From Natrinema halophilum (GTDB lineage Archaea > Halobacteriota > Halobacteria > Halobacteriales > Natrialbaceae), in the NCBI RefSeq assembly GCF_013402815.2, contig NZ_CP058601.1:4092001-4156000 (forward strand): a stretch of 64,000 nucleotides of DNA, given 5' to 3'. A program made the translations under genes and the position numbers. Below, piece by piece: positions 53,895 through 62,450 of the stretch (its first letter is position 1; each line of letters begins with the position of its first letter). The notes under the pieces were generated by a model that saw only the letters and a list, made by a program, of their open reading frames with translations, was not told where the DNA came from and made no database searches.

Positions 53895-54602
53895 TCAGTC
53901 CTCCCCCGGCGGCCGTCCGACGCCGGGTGTCGGCTTTTCGAGCGCGTCGATCACGTGCTTGCGGTCGTGGATCGCTCTGTACCCACGTCGCAGTAACCGG
54001 TCGTGCCACGACCGGTAGACGCGTGCATTCACCCGACCGTCGCGGATCGCGTCGACGACCGCCCCGGGCGTGAGCTGATCGGCCTCGATCACCGTGTACG
54101 CTCGTCCAACCTCGAACGGGTAGTGAGCGTCGCTGCCGCCGACCAGTGGAAGGTCGCGCTCCGCGGCCAGTTCCTCGACGAGCGGCCGCGATCGGGGGTG
54201 TTTCCCGTTCACCTCGATCGCGTCGAAGGGAACGTCGTCGAGTTCCCTGACCGAACTGTTTCGAAACGGGTGTGCGACGATCGCGGCGCAGTCACGGTCG
54301 TGTGCCAGTGCGACTGCCTCGTTCGGAGAGAGCGCCCCGGGCTTCGTCGCTTCGGGCGGGTTGGGCCCGACGACGAGGACGTGACCGCGGTCAGTCGTAA
54401 TTTCGATACCAGGTAGCGGTTCGACGCCCGAGGATGAATCGAACGCCGTGTAGTAATCGTGATTGGTCGTCGCGACTCCGTCGAGACCGCGCCTGGCGGC
54501 CATCGCCGTGAGCAGGCGGACGCCAAGCGGGTCGAACCGATCACCGAGTGCTCGGTGTCCGTGGAAGAAACGCGTGTGTGCGTGTAAATCGACGGTGTAC
54601 AC
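53895..54602 (-). CDS. PHP-domain phosphoesterase
   Basis: 235 residues if the GTG at 54602 is used; this start puts the PHP motif VDLHAHTRFFHG at the very N terminus, as usual, and leaves 54 bases before the divergent kinase start. Further metal-binding sites: ATTNHDYY, GIEITTDRGHVLV, VAHPFRNSS and GGSDAHYPFEVG. PHP proteins hydrolyse phosphate esters, nucleotides or histidinol-phosphate-like substrates; this one belongs to the small stand-alone archaeal group. A longer open frame to 54770 overlaps the neighbouring gene and is unlikely. Confidence 0.85.
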   Translation of the reverse strand: MYTVDLHAHTRFFHGHRALGDRFDPLGVRLLTAMAARRGLDGVATTNHDYYTAFDSSSGVEPLPGIEITTDRGHVLVVGPNPPEATKPGALSPNEAVALAHDRDCAAIVAHPFRNSSVRELDDVPFDAIEVNGKHPRSRPLVEELAAERDLPLVGGSDAHYPFEVGRAYTVIEADQLTPGAVVDAIRDGRVNARVYRSWHDRLLRRGYRAIHDRKHVIDALEKPTPGVGRPPGED

Positions 54603-54656
54603 GGAAACGCATACGCCGGCCAGGCCCTTTTGTCCTCGGCTGGCGTTATCCAGAGC

Positions 54657-55607
54657 ATGCAATCGGAGGGGTCGACCGACGGTCGGGTCGGCGACCGCGT
54701 TCTCGTCCTCAATCCCGTCAGCGGCAGCGGGGACCACGTCAAGGAGGTAGTCGAGCGGGGAACCGAACACGGTTTCGAGATTCGAAAAACGGAGGAAGAC
54801 GGCGATGCGAGCCGGCTAGCCCGCGAGGCCGCTCCCGACGCGGACCTCATCGCCGCAGCCGGCGGGGACGGGACGCTCAACGGAGTCGTCAACGGACTCG
54901 CCGCCGCTGGCGAACTCGAGACGACGACCCTCGCCGTGATCCCGGCGGGAACTGGAAACAACTTCGCGACGAACATCGGTATCCAGGGAATCGGACACGC
55001 ATTTACCGTCATCGAAGCGGGAAGGCGGCGGTCGATCGACGTCGGGATCGCGAACGATCGCATCTTCCTCAATTCCTGCATCGGCGGCATTACCGCCGAA
55101 GCAAGCAGCAAGACGACGCCGGAGAGCAAGGCGAATCTCGGCGTTCTCGCGTACGTCAAGAACACCTTCGAGACGATGGGGTCGTTCGATTCGCTCCCGC
55201 TCCGAGTGGAAACGGCTCGAGGACCGAACGGGGAACGAACCCGGGCCTGGGAAGGGAGAGCCATGTTCGTCCTGATCGGGAACTGTCGACGGTTTACCGG
55301 CGCGCGAACGGCGCAGGCCAACGTCGAAGACGGCTTGCTCGAGGTGACCATCGTCGAAGATGCCGCGGCCACGGACCTCCTCGGCGATGCGGCCATGCAG
55401 ACGTTGTTCGGACGCGATAGCAATTACATCGTTCGCCGACGAGCGCCGTCGCTTGCGATCGAGAGCAGACGGGATTCCGTCGAGTACAGCCTCGACGGCG
55501 AGATGCTCAAAACCGAAACACTGCGCATCGAGACGATCTCACGATCGCTCAGGATCGCCGTCGGCGACGATTACCAGCCCGATCCGGACGACGGATTGCT
55601 TCCGTAA
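54657..55607 (+). CDS. Diacylglycerol/lipid kinase-like protein (YegS family)
   Basis: 316 residues from the ATG at 54657. The DAGK catalytic domain shows VLVLNPVSGSGDH, AAGGDGTLNGVVNGL and VIPAGTGNNFATNIG. The C-terminal beta-rich part has GLLEVTIVEDA and VEYSLDGEML. It phosphorylates a lipid or related substrate with ATP; in archaea the acceptor would be an ether-lipid precursor or another alcohol, not ester diacylglycerol. An idi gene follows 230 bases downstream, so a lipid theme is plausible. Confidence 0.9.
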   Translation: MQSEGSTDGRVGDRVLVLNPVSGSGDHVKEVVERGTEHGFEIRKTEEDGDASRLAREAAPDADLIAAAGGDGTLNGVVNGLAAAGELETTTLAVIPAGTGNNFATNIGIQGIGHAFTVIEAGRRRSIDVGIANDRIFLNSCIGGITAEASSKTTPESKANLGVLAYVKNTFETMGSFDSLPLRVETARGPNGERTRAWEGRAMFVLIGNCRRFTGARTAQANVEDGLLEVTIVEDAAATDLLGDAAMQTLFGRDSNYIVRRRAPSLAIESRRDSVEYSLDGEMLKTETLRIETISRSLRIAVGDDYQPDPDDGLLP

Positions 55608-55839
55608 CCGCAATACGTCGTTCGCATCCGATTTGCCACGACCGTACGATCCGGCTCACTGAAGGCGATCGACAGCCGCCGATGCGGGTCTCTCGCGCTT
55701 GCACGTGCCGAGCTAGCGATCGATTTCGACTGGTCGTTCGATGCGGCAGTTCGATCGAACCCGGAAATTTCCGGGTATCGATTCGAAACGGTCGAGACGA
55801 GACGATACTGGTTTCAAGAGTCGTTGTGATTGTTCGGGT

Positions 55840-56400
55840 ATGAGCACTCCCCAGGAGGACCTACAACACGAAAATGCGGGACAGGACGTGATCGCCGTCG
55901 ACGCTGACGACACCGAACTCGAGTTGGTCAACCGACTCGAGGCCCACACCGGCGACGGCATCCGCCACCGCGCGTTTACTTCGCTCGTCTTCGACGGTGA
56001 GGGGAACATTTTGCTCGCCCAGCGCGCGCCGGACAAGCGCCTCTGGGGGACTTACTGGGACGGCACCGTTGCCTCCCATCCGGTCGAGGGCCAGACTCAG
56101 GAGGAGGCGACTCGAGAGCGCCTCGAGGAGGAACTGGGAATTACGCCCGCCCAGTACGACGACCTGCAGTTGACCGATCGATTCGAGTACAAGCGCTACT
56201 TCGAAAACGAAGGCGTCGAACACGAGGTCTGTGCCGTCCTCAAACTGACGCTGTCCGACCGAAGTCTCGAGCCAAACGAGGAGGAAGTCGCCGGATGGAT
56301 GTGGGTTCCCTACGAGCGACTTCACGCGCACCCGGAGTGGTACCGCCAACTTCGACTCTGCCCGTGGTTCGAGATCGCCATGCGCCGAGACACCCAGTAA
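55840..56400 (+). CDS. idi: Isopentenyl-diphosphate isomerase, type I
   Basis: 186 residues from the ATG at 55840. The nudix-fold type I enzyme is shown by HRAFTSLVFDGEGNILLAQR, WDGTVASHPVEGQTQEEATR and RLEEELGI. Catalytic glutamates are in the last segment, and a cysteine is retained in VEHEVCAVLKLTL. The common CxxE-type catalytic Cys of bacterial enzymes is replaced near SHPVEG, as in other haloarchaeal Idi proteins I recall. It balances IPP and DMAPP for isoprenoid lipids and carotenoids. Confidence 0.9.
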   Translation: MSTPQEDLQHENAGQDVIAVDADDTELELVNRLEAHTGDGIRHRAFTSLVFDGEGNILLAQRAPDKRLWGTYWDGTVASHPVEGQTQEEATRERLEEELGITPAQYDDLQLTDRFEYKRYFENEGVEHEVCAVLKLTLSDRSLEPNEEEVAGWMWVPYERLHAHPEWYRQLRLCPWFEIAMRRDTQ

Positions 56401-56638
56401 CGACCAACACCAGAGGTGTCGACCAGCGAACGGCTCGATAGACCACTCGGGACGGAACGCCTTTGTAGCTGGATATCGCCAGTATGGTTCATTCAGGTCC
56501 CTCGCGGGCACGAACAGAGAGTTTCGACCTGGCGTTCGTCCCACGAGAGATCCGCGTTTCGAGACTGAACACTGTCAAGAAACAGTACACGAACGAGAGG
56601 TTTATGAGGGAGTGTCCACACATGCAGAATAGACTGCG

Positions 56639-58000
56639 ATGGTCACTGGTACGTTCAGGCGTCTTCTTCGGGGGAGCAGTATCACCTCGTCTGTGGGGTC
56701 GACCGCCGCAGGAACGGTGGCGGGGTCGGAGCCATCGCTCGAGACGATAGACGCTACTGACGAGTCGCTCGACGTCTGTCTGTTGAGCTATCGGTCGAAC
56801 CCGTACTCGGGGGGGCAGGGAGTCTACGTAAAATATCTGAGCAGGGCGTTGACCGATCTCGGCCACTCCGTCGACGTGATATCGGGAAAGCCCTATCCGA
56901 ACCTCGACGACGACGTTAGTCTGGTAAAACTGCCAGGCGAGAACGTCGTCGACGAACTCGATCGAATCGGACAGTTCGAACTGTCGTACCTTCGTGACCC
57001 ACTTGCCCTCTACGAGTGGCTGAGTGCCCTCACCGGCGGCTTCCCGGACCCGTATACGTTCGGCCGCCGCGTCGTCGATTACTTCGAGGAACACCAGCCG
57101 GAGTACGACGTCGTTCACGACAATCAGTCGCTCTGTCACGGGCTCCGTACGCTTCACGAGCGCGGTCACCCGGTCGTGGCGACCGTCCACCATCCGATCA
57201 CGGTCGACCGGAAGGCCGCACTCGCCGCAGCCGACAACTGGAAAGAGCGCCTGCTAATCCGCCGGTGGTACCGGTTTCTCGAGATGCAACGAGACGTCGT
57301 CAGGGATCTGCCACACGTCCTGACCGTCTCTCAATCGGCCAGGCGCCACACCATCTCGGACTTCGATGCGGACCCGGACGCGATCAGCGTCGTTCACAAC
57401 GGCATCGATACGGAACTGTTCGAACCCCGTGAGCGCCCTCGTGACCGTCCGCGCATCATGACCACCGTCAGTGCCGACGTCCCTTTGAAGGGAGGTCGCT
57501 ACCTGCTCGAAGCGTTCGCGACCGTTCGCGAGGATATCGACGCCGAACTCGTCGTCGTTGGCGAATTCGACGACGGTGGCGACTGTGACCGATTGATTTC
57601 TGAGCTTGGAGTCGAAGACGCGATCGAAACCCACAGCGAAATCAGCTACGATCGGATGGTCGACCTCTACGGGACCGCTGACGTCGCCGTCGTTCCCTCG
57701 CTGTACGAGGGCTTTGGCCTTCCCGCAGGCGAGGCGCTGGCCTGTGGTGTTCCGGTCGTCGCTACCACCGGCGGCGGGCTCCCTGAAGTGGTCGGCGACG
57801 CCGGCGTCCTCGTCGAGCCGGGAGATTCGGGGGCGCTTGCCACCGCCATCCGAGACCTGCTCGCGGACGACGAGCGCCGCCGTCGGCTCGGCGAACGCGG
57901 ACGACAGCGCATCATCGACGAGTTCGACTGGGAGCGGGCCGCCCGCGAGACCGTCCGGACGTATCAGACGGCCATCGAAACGCAGGAACAGGGGGTCTGA
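56639..58000 (+). CDS. GT4-family glycosyltransferase
   Basis: 453 residues. The first about 44 residues are non-conserved. Two Rossmann domains follow: DVCLLSYRSNPYSGGQGVYV (acceptor side) and a donor side with PLKGGRYLLEAFATVRED and YEGFGLPAGEALACGVPVVA, the E-x7-E motif of GT4 enzymes. It transfers a nucleotide-activated sugar to an unknown acceptor. It is the first gene of a tight operon: the methyltransferase starts 1 base after its stop. Joint action on one glycolipid or glycan is likely. Confidence 0.92.
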   Translation: MVTGTFRRLLRGSSITSSVGSTAAGTVAGSEPSLETIDATDESLDVCLLSYRSNPYSGGQGVYVKYLSRALTDLGHSVDVISGKPYPNLDDDVSLVKLPGENVVDELDRIGQFELSYLRDPLALYEWLSALTGGFPDPYTFGRRVVDYFEEHQPEYDVVHDNQSLCHGLRTLHERGHPVVATVHHPITVDRKAALAAADNWKERLLIRRWYRFLEMQRDVVRDLPHVLTVSQSARRHTISDFDADPDAISVVHNGIDTELFEPRERPRDRPRIMTTVSADVPLKGGRYLLEAFATVREDIDAELVVVGEFDDGGDCDRLISELGVEDAIETHSEISYDRMVDLYGTADVAVVPSLYEGFGLPAGEALACGVPVVATTGGGLPEVVGDAGVLVEPGDSGALATAIRDLLADDERRRRLGERGRQRIIDEFDWERAARETVRTYQTAIETQEQGV

Positions 58001-58001
58001 G

Positions 58002-58724
58002 ATGGAGACGATCGATTTCGACCGCCTCACGCTTACCCCGGGGATGCGCGTCCTCGACGTCGGATGCGGCGAGGGGCGACACGTCCACGCCGCCGCCCTC
58101 GAGAACGTCGCCGAAGTCGTCGGACTGGATCTCGGACTGGACAACCTCGCGGCTGCCCGTGACGATTACGACGAGTACGTCGCCGGGGCGACCGACGTTC
58201 CGGTCACGTTCTGTGCCGGAGACGCGCTGCGGCTCCCGTTCGAAGACGGAACATTCGACGTCGTTCTCTGTACCGAGGTTCTCGAGCACCTCCCCGACTA
58301 CGAGGGGGCGATCGACGAACTTCGACGGGTCTGTACCTCGGGTGGCACGTTGGCGGTGAGCGTGCCACGAGCCGTCCCCGAGCGGATCTGCTGGGCGCTG
58401 TCGGACGAGTATCATCAGGTAGAGGGCGGCCACGTCCGCATCTTCGACCGCGAAGAGTTGCGGGCTGCGATCGAAGGTCGCGGATTCCGACGGGTCGACG
58501 GCCACTTTGCTCACGCGTTGCATGCCCCCTACTGGTGGCTGAAGTGCCTCTGGTGGGACCGCGACGACCGCGGCGACCCGCCATTCCTGCTTCGGGCCTA
58601 CGATCGCTTTCTCGAGTGGGACGTCCTGGAGTCGCCGCGTCCGGTTCGATTGCTCGAGCGGGCGCTCGATCCCCTGGTCGGCAAGAGCGTCGTCTACTAC
58701 TTCCGACTGGAGGGACCACCGTGA
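58002..58724 (+). CDS. SAM-dependent methyltransferase
   Basis: 240 residues. The class I methyltransferase fold shows motif I VLDVGCGEGRHVHAAA, an acidic motif II (VVGLDLGLDN), GDALRLPFEDGTFD and EVLEHLPDYEGAIDE. The C-terminal region is rich in aromatic residues (YWWLKCLWWDRD) and may contact the membrane or a glycan. It starts 1 base after the glycosyltransferase stop and overlaps the next gene by 4 bases, so the three are translationally coupled. Substrate unknown. Confidence 0.9.
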   Translation: METIDFDRLTLTPGMRVLDVGCGEGRHVHAAALENVAEVVGLDLGLDNLAAARDDYDEYVAGATDVPVTFCAGDALRLPFEDGTFDVVLCTEVLEHLPDYEGAIDELRRVCTSGGTLAVSVPRAVPERICWALSDEYHQVEGGHVRIFDREELRAAIEGRGFRRVDGHFAHALHAPYWWLKCLWWDRDDRGDPPFLLRAYDRFLEWDVLESPRPVRLLERALDPLVGKSVVYYFRLEGPP

Positions 58725-59776
58725 GCGACGCATCCGGTCGACAGTCGCTCACCGCCTGGGAACTCGAGCCCGCGGTAGACTACATCGAACGCGTTCAGCG
58801 ATCGGACGGGCTCGTCCTCTGGTATCCCGATGGTCCCGCCGACCCTTGGGACCACGTCGAGAGCGCGATGGGGCTGTCGGTTGCCGGCCGGCACGAGGCT
58901 GCCCGTCGTGCGTACCGCTGGGTGGCGGAGGCACAGCACGACGACGGGGCGATGTGGGCAACGTACGGCGACTCGGAGGACGGCGACGGGTCTCACGCCG
59001 GCGACGAACCGCGCAAGGAGACCCATCGCAGCGCCTACGTCGCCGTCGGCGTCTGGCACCACTACCGCTGTACCGGCGACCGGTCGTTTCTCGAGGTGCT
59101 GTGGCCGACAGTTCGCGACGCTCTCGGGTTCGCGTGTCGCCAGCAGGCACCAACTGGCGAAATTTACTGGACGGTCGGGGCCGACGGCGAGGTGTACGAA
59201 GACGCGCTCGTTTCCGGGTGCGCTTCGATCTACAAGAGTCTTGCCTGCGGCGCGGCGGTTGCCGACGAACTCGGCCATTCCGATGACCGGGACCGATGGC
59301 TCGAGGCCCGTACCCGCCTCGGCGAGGCGATTCGCTCGCGCCCGGACCGATTCGACCGTACGTGGGAGAGCAAGTCGCGGTACGCGATGGACTGGTTCTA
59401 TCCCGTTCTCTGTGGCGTACTGACCGACGATCCGGCCCGTCGGCGACTCGAGGCCGGGATGGATCGGTTTCTCGAAGCGGGACTGGGGTGTCGCTGCGTC
59501 GACGACGAGCCCTGGGTTACCGTGGCCGAGTCCTGCGAACTCGTCGTTTCGCTGGCCGCAGTCGGCCGGGCGGAGCGGGCTCGGGAGATCTACGAGTGGC
59601 TCTTTCGGTGGACCGACGACGGCGGCATCTTCTGGACCGGGTATCAGTTCGAAGACGAGGAGTTCTGGCCGGGCGAGCGCCCGACGTGGACGAGTGGGGC
59701 GGCGCTGCTGGCCGCGGACGCGTTGTCGGGACTCTCGCCGGCCTGGGATCTATTCCTCGAATCACTTTTCGAATGA
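58721..59776 (+). CDS. Six-hairpin (alpha/alpha)6-barrel protein, glycosidase- or prenyltransferase-like
   Basis: 351 residues from the GTG at 58721, overlapping the upstream stop (GTGA). Repeating helical hairpins with aromatic/glycine turns are visible: PDGPADPWDHVESAMGLSVA, AQHDDGAMWATYGD, APTGEIYWTVGADGEVYED and DDGGIFWTGYQFEDEEFW. This pattern fits (alpha/alpha)6 barrels such as GH15-like hydrolases and is often mislabelled prenyltransferase. There is no signal peptide, so it works in the cytoplasm beside its operon partners, perhaps trimming or binding the glycan they build. The active site cannot be assigned. Confidence 0.75.
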   Translation: MSDASGRQSLTAWELEPAVDYIERVQRSDGLVLWYPDGPADPWDHVESAMGLSVAGRHEAARRAYRWVAEAQHDDGAMWATYGDSEDGDGSHAGDEPRKETHRSAYVAVGVWHHYRCTGDRSFLEVLWPTVRDALGFACRQQAPTGEIYWTVGADGEVYEDALVSGCASIYKSLACGAAVADELGHSDDRDRWLEARTRLGEAIRSRPDRFDRTWESKSRYAMDWFYPVLCGVLTDDPARRRLEAGMDRFLEAGLGCRCVDDEPWVTVAESCELVVSLAAVGRAERAREIYEWLFRWTDDGGIFWTGYQFEDEEFWPGERPTWTSGAALLAADALSGLSPAWDLFLESLFE

Positions 59777-60075
59777 CCGCCTCTCAGCGGATACACAGAG
59801 AGGCTCTTCGGACGTGTCAGGGTCAGTGATCCGGAAGGTATCCACCGTTGCCGGTTCACAATAGGCAATCGCTGCTATCATCGACTCGCGTCGTTCCAGC
59901 CGGTTTCGACCCCGTTGTAAGCAACCCACACAGGATGAGTAGCACTCGAGAGCATTCGGGAGGAAAACATCCCGCCGAAAGCAAAGAACGGCAATACTCG
60001 AAACACGCGCAATGGCGGATTCGACTTTTGATTCTTCGCCGCGACGACCTCCAAGACCTGCCGACGTAGCAATCG

Positions 60076-60684
60076 TTAGCCGGTCGTGTTTCCGCCGGTC
60101 TGGTTGCCGGTCGTGTTTCCGCCGGTCTGGTTGCCGGTCATGTTCCCGCCGGTTTCGTTGCCGGTCTCATTTCCGGTTTCGTTGCCAGTCTCGTTCCCGC
60201 CGCCCCCTCCGCCACCTTCGACTTGAATGTCGCCGATCATCGTACTCGGATGGATCTGGCAGATGTACGTGACCATCTCACTGGTGGGCTCGAACTCGAG
60301 CCACTGATCTTCGGGTTCGGTGACGACTTCCGTCTGCAGGTCGTCGATGACCTCGTCATTTTCGTCGCGGATTTCGATGTTGTGCTGGGCGCCGTCGCCT
60401 GTCGTCCAGCCCATCTCGTACGTTTCTCCCGCCTGAAGGATGAGCGTCGGATTCTCCATCTCCGCGATCGAATCGGGTGCGATGCCGAGCCAACCGGACG
60501 TCTGGCCGTCAAACTCGATCTGTGTACCGGGATCGATCTCCACGCCGCCGTTACCGCCGGTACCGCCGTTACCGCCGTTGCCACCGTTTCCGCCGCCACC
60601 GCATCCGGCGACGACCGCTGTCGACGTCGCTATACCTGTCAACTTGAGCATCCGCCGTCGGGAGACACGCTCGTTTTGTGCCAT
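60076..60684 (-). CDS. Cupredoxin (halocyanin-like) Tat lipoprotein with sequon tail
   Basis: 202 residues. The leader VSRRRMLKLTGIATSTAVVAGC has a Tat motif and a lipobox, so it is exported and lipid-anchored. A glycine/asparagine spacer precedes a blue-copper domain (about 50-150) whose ligands are visible: His in GAQHNIEI, and Cys, His and Met in YICQIHPSTMIG. The C-terminal about 45 residues consist of NET, NMT, NQT and NTT units separated by glycines, nine potential N-glycosylation sites in a row. Cupredoxins carry electrons at the outer membrane face. The upstream gap 59777-60075 shows no gene. Confidence 0.9.
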   Translation of the reverse strand: MAQNERVSRRRMLKLTGIATSTAVVAGCGGGGNGGNGGNGGTGGNGGVEIDPGTQIEFDGQTSGWLGIAPDSIAEMENPTLILQAGETYEMGWTTGDGAQHNIEIRDENDEVIDDLQTEVVTEPEDQWLEFEPTSEMVTYICQIHPSTMIGDIQVEGGGGGGGNETGNETGNETGNETGGNMTGNQTGGNTTGNQTGGNTTG

Positions 60685-61448
60685 TGCTCACATTTAGCTG
60701 CCGCCACGAATAGTCGAACACCCGTCTAATGCATGGGAATCAAACCAGATCAGATGATCAATATGCATATATGAACGCTGTTCGATAGCGGTCACAGAGT
60801 CGATGACCAGTACGGATGGAGGCTCATCACGGTAGCCACCTCCTTTCGGCCGAAATAGATGGCTGTAAATTCGACGGACGTCACCCGGGAAGGGGACATC
60901 CCACCAATGGGGGTTTCCCAACTGGACAAATCCATATGGGAAGAAACCGCACGGGTTCCGGAGACGGAAGCAGGGTGAAGGCGTTTGCACGTAATGCCGG
61001 GGCGACTATCACAACGGTATCATCGGATTCATCGAGTACCGACCGGAGGTGATCCCGTCCGTATAAGCGGTTGTCTTCCCGCGATACTCGATCAGGGTCT
61101 GAACGGACATGATGACAGAGAAGGTCACCTCGAGCGACGCTCCAGTCGCGTTCACTCGCGTTTTTGGATCTTCCAATTCAACCGTCAGACTAGGACCGTC
61201 GAATCGGAGATCGGAGCGGGGATACGATCGTCTTTGAGACCGCTTTCGATGACGTCGTTCAGGTAGGTTTCCAGCCGACCCGTGCACTAGCTCATCGACT
61301 GATGGATTGACCACGGAAATGTCAGCAAAAGCGTGCGACTATACCCAGACGATCGACGGTCGTCGGCCGTGAATTGGATTACCAGGGCTCGATTCCCGGC
61401 GCAGTCCGGCCACTGCTTCGGACGCGGGGTTTTGTCGAGCGTGGCCTC
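60685..61448. other. 764-base gap, possibly holding decayed coding DNA
   Basis: No intact gene can be supported. On the minus strand near 61030-61300, neighbouring frames give LETYLNDVIESGLKDDRIPA and then LTVELEDPKTRVNATG followed by TFSVIMSVQTLIEYRGKTT, as if one ORF were split by a shift. No family is recognised. Two weaker readings exist around 60800-60980. Confidence 0.35.
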
Positions 61449-61937
61449 TCACTTTTGCACCCCGAACAATCGCTCACGGAGGGACCGCCGAGAGGGTCGT
61501 TCGGCCATTATGACAGAACAGTCGACCTGGTCGACGACATCGACCACGGACGAGCCTCGTAGCATTCGCGAAAGGAGACCGCGTCCAGTCGCTCCGAGGA
61601 TGACCATCGAGCAATCCTCGGCCGCTTCGGCGATAGCGGTGTTCACGCTACCGGTCTCGACGCGCAGCGTCGCATCGTCGAGCCCGTTCTCTGTGGCCCA
61701 CTCCTCGAGGAATTCCGTCCCCGCTGCTTCATCGTCGCTGACGTTCAGCAGTGTAATTTCGGACCCGAAGACGTTTTGGAAGTCCCTCGCTAACTCCGCC
61801 GAAAGATCCGAGGATGGACCGCCTGCGGTCGGAACGAGGATGTGCTCGGCGTCGAACCCGCGGTTTCTGAGCGCGACGAAATCCCCGACGACTCGAGAGA
61901 TTCGGGAATCCGGTCGCCGATCGGCAACTGCATCCAA
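61449..61937 (-). CDS. Orphan universal stress (USP) domain
   Basis: 162 residues. After a poorly ordered leader, the USP fold runs from AEHILVPTAGGPSSDLSAEL through ITLLNVSDDEAAG to MVILGATGRGLLSRMLRGSS and CSVIMAERP. The LVPTAGGP opening is typical of the last USP domain attached to haloarchaeal APC-type transporters rather than of free USP proteins. The piece may therefore be a detached C-terminal fragment that is still open. It follows the HTH gene by 19 bases and is probably co-transcribed. Confidence 0.75.
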   Translation of the reverse strand: MDAVADRRPDSRISRVVGDFVALRNRGFDAEHILVPTAGGPSSDLSAELARDFQNVFGSEITLLNVSDDEAAGTEFLEEWATENGLDDATLRVETGSVNTAIAEAAEDCSMVILGATGRGLLSRMLRGSSVVDVVDQVDCSVIMAERPSRRSLRERLFGVQK

Positions 61938-61956
61938 CGTCCTGGCCGACGTGCTG

Positions 61957-62232
61957 TCATTCCTCGTTCAGTTCCAGCTCCTCCGCGTCGAGTTCGCCCT
62001 CGAGATAGTCACGGCCTCGGTCCGTGATCTGGTATCGTCCATCCGCTATTTTTTCCACAAGACCATGCTCTGTGAACTCGGAAAGACGATTTGAGACGTG
62101 CGGGCGAGTCATATCTAGATTGTAAGCGATTATCGCAGGGGATTGTACTGCAAGAATCTCGGGGTCACCTACGGCTTCGAGGATACGGAAATCTTCACGC
62201 GACATCCAACTTGGTCGTTCTCGAATCGACAC
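61957..62232 (-). CDS. Small winged-helix regulator
   Basis: 91 residues. A single winged helix is clear: FRILEAVGDPEILAVQSPAI, then DMTRPHVSNRLSEFTEHGLV (recognition helix) and the wing ADGRYQITDRGRDYLEGEL. This matches MarR/PadR-like archaeal regulators. It sits beside an orphan USP domain and faces a divergent gene; a perfect palindrome at 62300 is a candidate operator. Confidence 0.82.
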   Translation of the reverse strand: MSIRERPSWMSREDFRILEAVGDPEILAVQSPAIIAYNLDMTRPHVSNRLSEFTEHGLVEKIADGRYQITDRGRDYLEGELDAEELELNEE

Positions 62233-62299
62233 GATTAGGCGCGAATACTCGTGCTGGGATCATTATTGTCATTAACCAAATACTATACCGTAATTCTTG

Positions 62300-62317
62300 A
62301 TTACGATTCCGTAATCA
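62300..62317. promoter_or_regulatory. 18-bp perfect inverted repeat upstream of the winged-helix gene
   Basis: GATTACG-ATTC-CGTAATC with 7-base arms, preceded by a partial half site CCGTAAT at 62289. It lies 68 bases upstream of the regulator start (62232, minus strand) in an AT-rich divergent gap. Its half sites resemble those of the carA/lrp operator (TTACGA/TCGTAA). Confidence 0.5.
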
Positions 62318-62450
62318 GATTTAAGTACTATCCGGACCTGAGAGCCTATAACGGAGGCCAGATGAATCCACGACTACCCAAATCAGTCCTGAAAAGCGGA
62401 CCCGGTGCCTGAACACCGGCCCGCGTGGCTTCTGTTACCCACTGAAAGCC

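Noticed and set aside
54603-54770. Longer PHP protein starting at 54770
   Set aside because: It would overlap the lipid-kinase gene and place 56 unconserved residues before the metal-binding HAH motif.
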